Assembly (NCBI GenBank): GCA_013002105.1
Contig: JABDKS010000975.1
Location: 1-5,237 of the forward strand
Length of the DNA: 5,237 nucleotides
Origin: Pirellulaceae bacterium
GTDB lineage: Bacteria > Planctomycetota > Planctomycetia > Pirellulales > Pirellulaceae
Direction: 5' to 3'
In this document: positions 1-5,237 of the stretch, in pieces
How positions within the stretch are numbered: the stretch's first letter is position 1
Layout: every line of letters starts with the position of its first letter
Position numbers and translations under genes: made by a program
Notes under the pieces: generated by a model
The model's database searches: none
What the model saw: the letters and a program-made list of their open reading frames with translations, nothing else
What the model was told of the DNA's origin: nothing

Positions 1-919
1 ATGCCCAATCAGCTCCCCAGGGAATGAAATAGGCGCGATCGTCGTGCTTAGGACTGAAATACACGTAAAAGTTGTTTTGATTGGAGCAATAACCATCCCA
101 AAACCCAGTCAAGCTCTCGATCGTCCAGTATCGAATGAATGAATCCAGATCAATGATCTTTTCCAGTTCTTCCAAATCCAAATCACCACCACCGGCCAAC
201 AAATCGGTCAGTCGCTGGAGGTCACTTAAATCATTTGTGTCATCATTGTTTTTGACTTCGATCCGATCGATGGTTTGCGGATGGAAGTCGGTCAGGGTGC
301 CTTCGTAAAGATTGCCAGTCTTGTCGTCGAAAGCGCGTTCGAGAAACGGGTTCTTGATGGATTCAACGTTCGAGTAGATGCCCAGGTTTTGACCATTGAC
401 AGTAACATGCGCCCAGTTGGACCGTGGGGCCGGATTACCGGCTTTGCGAAACAGTTGATAGACCAAGAACTGGCTCATCTGCGATCGGTCTTGCTTGTTA
501 TTGTTCAGTGTCAATCGGCTGAGTCCAGCGATCGGATCTTGCTGGACAAACTGGTCGAACTTGATTTTCAAGGACGGTCGTTGCTGGTCGGAGGATCCGA
601 TGAAGCCTTTCTTCCGAACTCCAACCGACGGAATTTTCTCACCATCAATCCACAGGTCTGCCTTGAAATAGGAATAGGGGTTCTCGCTGGGCAAACCGCT
701 GAACGCTGCCGCCGGATCGCGAGCTTGGCGACAAAGTTCGCGCCAGTCTGCCTGATCCAACTCCAAGCGAATTTCAACTAGCCGATCGGGCGCCAATAAA
801 ACGTCACCGTCGATCGTCTTGGCGTCTGTCGCGGCGATTGGCCATACCAACAGCACGACCATGAATCCGTTGATGATGCGATTGTGCTGTAAACGAGCCA
901 CAGCGGTGAGAACGGTCAT
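1..919 (-). CDS. Exported CotH-type protein kinase, 3' end cut by window edge
   Basis: This reading frame on the minus strand runs open to base 1, so only the first 306 residues are visible. It matches the CotH kinase family, atypical protein kinases first known from Bacillus spore coat protein CotH. Residues 1-33 look like a signal peptide: a long N-region with basic residues, a hydrophobic stretch (FMVVLLVWPIAA, 19-30) and a likely cut after TDA. The CotH domain starts near residue 47. Visible family motifs are RKKGF (102-106) followed by SLKIKF, LTLNNNKQD (136-144), FRKAGNPAPR (157-166), NGQNLGIYSNVE (175-186), WDG with NQNN (D275, N280-N283) and PWGAD (D304). D275 and D304 are probably the catalytic or metal-binding acids, judging from what I remember of CotH. 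ATG at 919 is the first ATG after an in-frame TGA at 998-1000. There is no clear Shine-Dalgarno sequence. A second ATG at residue 20 would give a shorter signal peptide. The substrate is unknown; non-spore-formers also carry this family. The family call is firm, the exact role is not. Confidence 0.88.
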   Translation of the reverse strand, partial: MTVLTAVARLQHNRIINGFMVVLLVWPIAATDAKTIDGDVLLAPDRLVEIRLELDQADWRELCRQARDPAAAFSGLPSENPYSYFKADLWIDGEKIPSVGVRKKGFIGSSDQQRPSLKIKFDQFVQQDPIAGLSRLTLNNNKQDRSQMSQFLVYQLFRKAGNPAPRSNWAHVTVNGQNLGIYSNVESIKNPFLERAFDDKTGNLYEGTLTDFHPQTIDRIEVKNNDDTNDLSDLQRLTDLLAGGGDLDLEELEKIIDLDSFIRYWTIESLTGFWDGYCSNQNNFYVYFSPKHDDRAYFIPWGADWA

Positions 920-1373
920 CTGTTTCAGGCGGTAATGGGGTGCGGGGCGATGGCGAGAGTTGCTGCATGTCGACTTCGGTGCCACAGCAATTGTATCTCA
1001 TCCCGCCGCACAGAGTGCTCTGACTTTATCGACTCCGTGCGGCCAGCGGTGTGATGTCGTCACCCCAAGTCCCTATCGACAAATCCGCCGCCAAGAGTCG
1101 GCAAAGCTCACCACATGGATTGCTTCGCTAAGTACGTCCGGCACAACGACAAACAGAGCGTCCGCCCAAGCGGCGATCGCAAAAAAACCACGTCGGCAGC
1201 AGTGAATACCGAAACCGTTATGCGGGTCTGTTGTCTGACTTTGTTTGGGTGCTGATTCGTCCGGTTGCGGGTGACTTTTGTTGCTGGCAAGCGGACCGGA
1301 CGCCTTAGTGGTACGTTACCGATTGGAATCTGAATTCACGCCGACGAAAAACTGTCTCTCGCATCGCGAAATC
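920..1373. other. Divergent intergenic region with no convincing gene
   Basis: These 454 bases separate the CotH-type gene (minus) from the nucleotide kinase gene (plus), so both promoters should lie here. The short open frames in it give arginine-, serine- and threonine-rich peptides with no recognisable motif, and I do not consider them genes. Visible items are a TACAAT hexamer on the minus strand (990-995), a GCGATCGC palindrome directly followed by a run of seven A (1173-1187), and two partly similar stretches that share TGCGGGT, TGACTTT and GCTG (1221-1254 and 1266-1286). The kinase frame is open back to a TGA at 1272-1274, so TTG (1278) or GTG (1308) starts within this region cannot be fully excluded. 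Confidence 0.7.
990..995 (-). promoter_or_regulatory. Weak -10 candidate for the CotH-type gene
   Basis: Read on the minus strand this is TACAAT, five of six bases of the sigma-70 -10 consensus, about 70 bases before the ATG at 919. No TTGACA-like hexamer sits 16-18 bases upstream and there is no extended -10 TG. Planctomycete promoters are poorly defined, so this is only a candidate. Confidence 0.2.
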
Positions 1374-2420
1374 ATGACCGAAACAAACGACCTGAAGCCG
1401 AATACATTTTTTATCGAGGTCTCAGGAGCCGGCCTTCCTGAGGTCGATGGGCTGTTTGTTCCTTCGACAGCTCCGCCTGTGAAGTCGGAATCGGGAACGG
1501 TATCAAGTTTGGGATACTGGAATGGCAAAATGGCATGGGATCGTGCCGACGGAAAAAGTGCTAGAAGCCCAGCACTCTCTTATTCCAACAGTTACAAGTC
1601 ATGGCGGATCTGTCGACTCGACGGTCACCTTGCCTATGACATCACATGCGAGGACGAACTGCCGCCGACCGATAGAGAATGGCACGTCTACAAAAAAGGT
1701 GTTGCACCTGCTCCGCGCGTGGTGCTGCACCATTACGATCCCCGGCAGCCTTGCCCTGTTCCAAACGTCGTGTTCGTACTCGGCGGACCGGGCGCTGGGA
1801 AAGGAACGATGTGCGAACTTGCTGAGTCACAACTCGGTTGGACTCATCTTTCGACCGGAGAGCTGCTTCGCGCCGAACGTCACTCTAAGGGTCCCAATGC
1901 GGACACAATCGAAAAGATCATTGCGGCAGGCCAGTTAGTTCCTAACGCGATCACGGTGACGCTGCTGAAAAACGCGATGGAGACGGTGACTCGGACGACG
2001 GGACGAAACAATTTTCTGCTGGATGGTTTCCCCCGCTCGCTTGACAATTTAGAAGGCTGGTATGAGATCTTCGGTCGCGATGCCGAACTGCCACGCATGT
2101 TGTACCTGGAGTGTCCTTATCCCGTACTTGAAAAACGGATCTTGGGCCGTGCCAAATACACTGGCCGATGCGACGATAATGTCGAGAGTCTGAAACTGCG
2201 GTTCGACACATTCAAGGAAGAGACACTGCCGATCGTTGAACTTTTTAAGAGCCAAGGCAAGTGTATCGAAATCGACACGGGTCAGGATCGACAGAAAGTT
2301 TATGATCTGGTCAGCAACCATCTTGCAGAGTTCACCGATTGTAAATTGGCTGCCAAACCGTTGTCGCCCAGAGCGGAAATGTTACTCGGGTTGAGGCCGT
2401 TTCCCAAGGAAGAGAATTAA
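1374..2420 (+). CDS. UMP-CMP-kinase-like nucleotide kinase with unassigned N-terminal domain
   Basis: A 348-residue protein with two parts. Residues 12-123 form a domain I cannot name, opening with EVSGAGLPEVDGLF (15-28) and rich in Trp and Tyr (W49, W55, W77, W103), ending with PPT...W...GVAPAP (97-114). Residues 131-320 are an adenylate/UMP-CMP kinase domain: P-loop GGPGAGKGT (137-145, K143), STGELLR (160-166), DGFPR (217-221), NLEGW (225-229) and GRCDDN (264-269). Arginines R166, R221, R259, R265 and R276 are present, so it should transfer phosphate from ATP to a nucleoside monophosphate in the cytoplasm. THLSxGELLR, DNLxGW and the short lid before GRxDDN fit eukaryotic UMP-CMP kinase better than bacterial adenylate kinase, which has a long lid. 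Bacteria usually use PyrH and Cmk for UMP and CMP, so this is likely an extra enzyme. A short tail (322-348) follows. ATG at 1374 is chosen because it lies just before the first domain; no Shine-Dalgarno sequence is seen. TTG at 1278 would add 32 unremarkable residues. There is no signal peptide. UMP/CMP specificity is inferred; AMP is possible. Confidence 0.93.
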   Translation: MTETNDLKPNTFFIEVSGAGLPEVDGLFVPSTAPPVKSESGTVSSLGYWNGKMAWDRADGKSARSPALSYSNSYKSWRICRLDGHLAYDITCEDELPPTDREWHVYKKGVAPAPRVVLHHYDPRQPCPVPNVVFVLGGPGAGKGTMCELAESQLGWTHLSTGELLRAERHSKGPNADTIEKIIAAGQLVPNAITVTLLKNAMETVTRTTGRNNFLLDGFPRSLDNLEGWYEIFGRDAELPRMLYLECPYPVLEKRILGRAKYTGRCDDNVESLKLRFDTFKEETLPIVELFKSQGKCIEIDTGQDRQKVYDLVSNHLAEFTDCKLAAKPLSPRAEMLLGLRPFPKEEN

Positions 2421-2498
2421 CCGCCATTGGTATACCCAAGTTCGCGGTCAGACCCGTTTCAGATTCAGCGCGGCTACCACAATCGATCGAAGAACAAG

Positions 2499-2511
2499 AC
2501 CGACGGTCGGT
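2499..2511. repeat. Short perfect palindrome ACCGAC-G-GTCGGT
   Basis: Two 6-base arms pair perfectly around a single central base, in the gap between the convergent genes and 79 bases after the kinase stop codon. The spacer is too short for a normal RNA hairpin. It could be a protein-binding site or chance. No second copy was noticed in the window. Confidence 0.3.
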
Positions 2512-2540
2512 GTCGCATTGGGGCCGGCGACGCCCAAGCC

Positions 2541-2583
2541 CGATGAGAAAACGGATCTGGGTGATGTCGTGGTTTCTTCATCG
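2541..2583. terminator. Candidate two-way hairpin between convergent genes
   Basis: The arms CGATGAGAAAAC (2541-2552) and GTTTCTTCATCG (2572-2583) pair at 11 of 12 positions as RNA, counting one G-U pair, with one A-C mismatch and a 19-base loop. The same pairing holds for RNA from either strand. It lies about 120 bases after the kinase stop and about 75 bases after the stop of the large minus-strand gene, where a shared terminator would be expected. It is not GC-rich and has no clear U-run, so it is not a classical intrinsic terminator. A weaker stem (TTGGG/CCCAA, 2518-2537) lies just before it. The rest of the 2421-2658 gap shows nothing recognisable. Confidence 0.3.
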
Positions 2584-2658
2584 AATCGTGAACAGTCGTT
2601 TCGACCGTATCCCAAACCAAGTGTGACCGAACAGGATGGATCACTCGCAGCAACGGGC

Positions 2659-5237
2659 TCATCGAAGTCGCCAACGGACGGAACTTCTTAGGCCATCCTG
2701 CTCGAACTGCATGTTCACCTGCAGCGAATCGACGCGGTTCATCAAACCGAAAGGTTGATCCGGATCGAACGGGGGCTGGCGTTGTCGATTTGGTTGACCG
2801 TAGTCGGCGCTGATCAATTGATAGTTCGACCAAGTCCATTGATCGTCCGCTAATTCCCTGGGATAGAAACCGAACAGTCGTTGATGCTCCCTGGCGGCCG
2901 CTTCGACGCTGACGGATCCGCTGAGCATGAACGGATAGAGGCGACCGAGACCCGACATCACGGCGCGACGGTTACCATCGGCTGCGGCTGCAAAAAGTCC
3001 GGGAAGTTGCTGCTTGCACGCTGACGGATTCGCTTGCAACATCGCCGCATTCAACTCCGCCGGGAGCACACTGACGACGTGATCCTCGCTGGACCATGGA
3101 ATGTTGCGAATGACCAAGTATTTACCAGCGACTTCCACGCCATAGCGGAGTTTGACAACGCCAAACAGATCCATCGTCCAGACCCACTGATCGAGATCGC
3201 CCACTTGGTAGAACGAAACACCAAAGTCTCGCGTCCGACGTTCCGGGGCGTTCCCGGCCAGGGCAGCTTGACGAAGGTATTGAGAGGTACGCTCGGGAGA
3301 TTTAGTTTCGACCATAATACTGCAGGGACGCGTCAGCATCGAAAGCGCAACGGGTAACATCAGCATTTGGTTTCCGCTGCCCCGTAGCACGTCGCCGCCA
3401 AATGCCCCAAAAACGTCGCCGCTGCCCATCGCAATAATCGGGTCCGCGTCGAAGACAGCAACATGCACACTGGGACCAAAGTCATCCATCATGGCGGGGC
3501 TCGCACCGGAGTAGCGGGTGAAGAACTCCGAGAAATTGCCGGCGATTTGCTGCCAAGCCTGCTCTTTCAGATTCACGGAAAACTGCAACACGGGCGCTGG
3601 CTGGACGATCGGAACTGACAGCTGCGTTTTGTCATCCTGGTGTGCCAACGACATCTGCAGTCCGTTGTAAATCGAGTTGTCGACCAGCGGCAAAATGAAG
3701 GTCGATAGTTCCAATTGATCCGAACCAACATCGTCCAATCGAACGGCAATGGGATCGAAAAATCGTCGCCAGTATCGCGAATAGTTCTCGACGTATTGAC
3801 GATAGGCTTCCGCTTCTGCGGGGGTCACTTTTTGAACGGGGACATCCGGAAGTGTTCGCATTTCCGGCAAAGTGCCATATCGTTTGCTACTGACCATTCC
3901 CGTGGTGTCGATCGATGTGCCTTCGCTTTGCCAGCTTTCAGGAAGATGTCCGCTGCGCACCAAATCTGGCATTGAATCTGCATGGGCGTGACCGTCCAGT
4001 CGTGCCAAGAGCGATCGGGCTGTAATCGCTTCTAGTTTTGCTTTGGCCAATATACGACGGCGTTGCCCCAGCTTGACTTCGGGACCGACGAGTCGGCGGA
4101 CGAACGGATCTGAGAAATAAGCATAGATCCGAGTTGCATCGGAAACCTCCAGTTGCATCAGCATGTATCGAAATTCGGAACTTACTCCAAGACTGTTCTC
4201 GCCTCGGTTTTGATGCAATCGGACAGATTGCTCCAATTCGCCGCGATGCGTACTTGCGAACAGCAGATCATCGCGCAGCGCCATGTACGCCGATCCGCCG
4301 GTTGTAGTGGGAAGTTCCAAGACGGATTCGGACGATAGCTCGGATGCGCCGAGCAGTCCGAGTAGTTGACGCAGGAGTTGTGGTTGCCGGAGCCTTGCGA
4401 CCACGGTCACATCGGTACCGTCAATGAAAAACAGATCCGGCGCGAACAACGCAATTTCACTGGTCATTCCTGACGTCAGGACCGCATCGAGCCAATCGCG
4501 ATTCATCCCAAGTCGGGCGAGATAGCGCGACTGGAGATTGTATTGGAGGCAGTTGCCTGTCAGCACGGTTCCCATACTGGCGATGAACGGTGCACCGGTG
4601 TCCAACAACGCAGGGATCGATTCAGGCTTGCCGATATAGACAAAGAATCGGTCCGCCGGAACGAAGTTGGCCATTTCAAGGCGACCGCCTGGCTGACCGT
4701 CGAGCATCTCGTCGAAGGGATGCGACGTCACGTCGACACCCTGGAGTGAATCGACGTCGACCGTCGCATCTTCGTCTGAATTCGTGACTGTCAAGTTCTG
4801 TAACTGCAGAGTTTCTTCGACCGCCGCGCGCCCACCCAAGATCGAGAACATGGATAGATTGCGCGGTGGATCCGCTGGCGAATCAGCGACTGCAGATTGG
4901 TCCCAAACGTTCAACACGCCACCGCCGCCCGCCATCATGTAAGGTTGCCATGCGAATCGTCGGGCATCGGTGACGGATTCTCGGACTTCGTCAAAGGGGA
5001 CACTCGATCCATCGGAAGTGTCCCAGCGGATAGACAGTTTTTGTTGAAGTACCTGATTGGATGCAACCAGTCGCAACGGGTCAGCGATCTGTTTATCAGC
5101 GACCAAAACAATTTTGTATGGCAGAGTCGGCTGTGCCGCAGCCGCCTTCACTGCGTCACGGTTGACGATGGGACGAATTTTGACTTGTTGTGCCGCAATC
5201 AATTCGGGGTCAATCTTGACGCGCTCGCACCTGCCGT
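2659..5237 (-). CDS. Large protein of unknown function, N-terminus beyond window
   Basis: The frame ends at TGA (2659-2661) and is open to the window edge, giving 858 visible residues. The eleven residues before the TTG at 5202 read on without a stop, and no signal peptide or good start is visible, so the true start most likely lies upstream. I do not recognise a named family. Visible stretches, numbered from the window edge, include PADRFFVYIGKPESIPALL (193-211), DVTVVARL (275-282), AYMALRDDLLFASTHRGELE (316-335), SRYWRRFFDPIAVRL (486-500) and VAVFDADPIIAMGSGD (592-607). The order 'PAD-F-Y / strand-rich segment / DDLL.AS...LE' recalls DUF3352-like bacterial proteins, which are mostly predicted to be exported; this is a resemblance, not an assignment. 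No enzyme motif, P-loop or clear membrane helix stands out, and cysteines are few. The C-terminus (VNMQFEQDGLRSSVRWRLR) looks like alternating beta strand. It shares its strand with the CotH-type gene, but the kinase gene lies between them in the opposite direction, so they are not one operon. Confidence 0.9.
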   Translation of the reverse strand, partial: GRCERVKIDPELIAAQQVKIRPIVNRDAVKAAAAQPTLPYKIVLVADKQIADPLRLVASNQVLQQKLSIRWDTSDGSSVPFDEVRESVTDARRFAWQPYMMAGGGGVLNVWDQSAVADSPADPPRNLSMFSILGGRAAVEETLQLQNLTVTNSDEDATVDVDSLQGVDVTSHPFDEMLDGQPGGRLEMANFVPADRFFVYIGKPESIPALLDTGAPFIASMGTVLTGNCLQYNLQSRYLARLGMNRDWLDAVLTSGMTSEIALFAPDLFFIDGTDVTVVARLRQPQLLRQLLGLLGASELSSESVLELPTTTGGSAYMALRDDLLFASTHRGELEQSVRLHQNRGENSLGVSSEFRYMLMQLEVSDATRIYAYFSDPFVRRLVGPEVKLGQRRRILAKAKLEAITARSLLARLDGHAHADSMPDLVRSGHLPESWQSEGTSIDTTGMVSSKRYGTLPEMRTLPDVPVQKVTPAEAEAYRQYVENYSRYWRRFFDPIAVRLDDVGSDQLELSTFILPLVDNSIYNGLQMSLAHQDDKTQLSVPIVQPAPVLQFSVNLKEQAWQQIAGNFSEFFTRYSGASPAMMDDFGPSVHVAVFDADPIIAMGSGDVFGAFGGDVLRGSGNQMLMLPVALSMLTRPCSIMVETKSPERTSQYLRQAALAGNAPERRTRDFGVSFYQVGDLDQWVWTMDLFGVVKLRYGVEVAGKYLVIRNIPWSSEDHVVSVLPAELNAAMLQANPSACKQQLPGLFAAAADGNRRAVMSGLGRLYPFMLSGSVSVEAAAREHQRLFGFYPRELADDQWTWSNYQLISADYGQPNRQRQPPFDPDQPFGLMNRVDSLQVNMQFEQDGLRSSVRWRLR

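Noticed and set aside
275..781. Open frame of 168 codons on the plus strand
   Set aside because: It lies wholly antisense to the CotH-type gene, whose minus-strand frame shows clear family motifs. Its own product shows none.
804..1001. Minus-strand frame of 65 codons overlapping the start of the CotH-type gene
   Set aside because: Arg/His/Pro-rich product in a different frame from the CotH signal peptide, with no recognisable motif.
960..1205. Plus-strand frame of 81 codons in the divergent gap
   Set aside because: It starts at a TTG, and the product is low in hydrophobic order and rich in Thr, Ser, Arg and Gln. No domain or ribosome-binding site is seen.
1221..1286. Two partly similar stretches (1221-1254 and 1266-1286) as a direct repeat or operator pair
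   Set aside because: They share only blocks of 4-8 bases with unequal gaps, which is within chance for a G/T-rich stretch.
1522..1938. Plus-strand frame of 138 codons inside the kinase gene
   Set aside because: It overlaps the kinase in another frame, across the P-loop region. The product has no motif, so it is a shadow of the real gene.
2474..2839. Minus-strand frame of 121 codons crossing the end of the large gene
   Set aside because: It overlaps the C-terminal part of the large protein in another frame, and its Arg/Pro/Ser-rich product looks non-coding.
5200..5202. TTG as the start of the large minus-strand gene
   Set aside because: The frame continues upstream to the window edge without a stop, and no signal peptide or ribosome-binding site supports a start here. 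Treated as an internal leucine.
1..5237. Insertion sequences, CRISPR array, tRNA or rRNA genes, riboswitch
   Set aside because: No transposase, terminal inverted repeats, regularly spaced repeats, cloverleaf or rRNA-like stretch was seen on either strand by eye.

Overview
The window looks like a piece of a planctomycete chromosome, probably from a relative of Rhodopirellula in the Pirellulales. This is inferred from three things: a large protein with no recognisable family that fits planctomycete hypotheticals, start codons with no clear Shine-Dalgarno sequence, and a nucleotide kinase of eukaryotic type in otherwise bacterial, mid-GC DNA. No rRNA, tRNA or single marker gene is present to prove the taxonomy.

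There are three genes, two of them cut by the window edges. (1) Positions 1-919, minus strand: the N-terminal 306 residues of an exported CotH-type protein kinase with a signal peptide. (2) Positions 1374-2420, plus strand: a complete 348-residue two-domain protein. It has an N-terminal domain of about 110 residues that I cannot assign to a named family, followed by a UMP-CMP-kinase-like domain that keeps its key motifs. (3) Positions 2661 and upward to the window edge (stop codon at 2659-2661), minus strand: the last 858 residues of a large protein of unknown function, vaguely like DUF3352 in layout.

Genes 1 and 2 diverge from a 454-base region that has no convincing gene and only a weak promoter candidate. 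Genes 2 and 3 converge on a 238-base gap holding an imperfect hairpin and a short perfect palindrome. Each gene appears to be its own transcription unit within this window, and nothing shows that the three work together. The two kinases lie next to each other, but one is predicted to act outside the cytoplasm on proteins or other targets, and the other in the cytoplasm on nucleotides. The most interesting item is the kinase fusion: a eukaryote-like pyrimidine nucleotide kinase carrying an extra N-terminal domain built around a 'VSGAG...VDGLF' motif.
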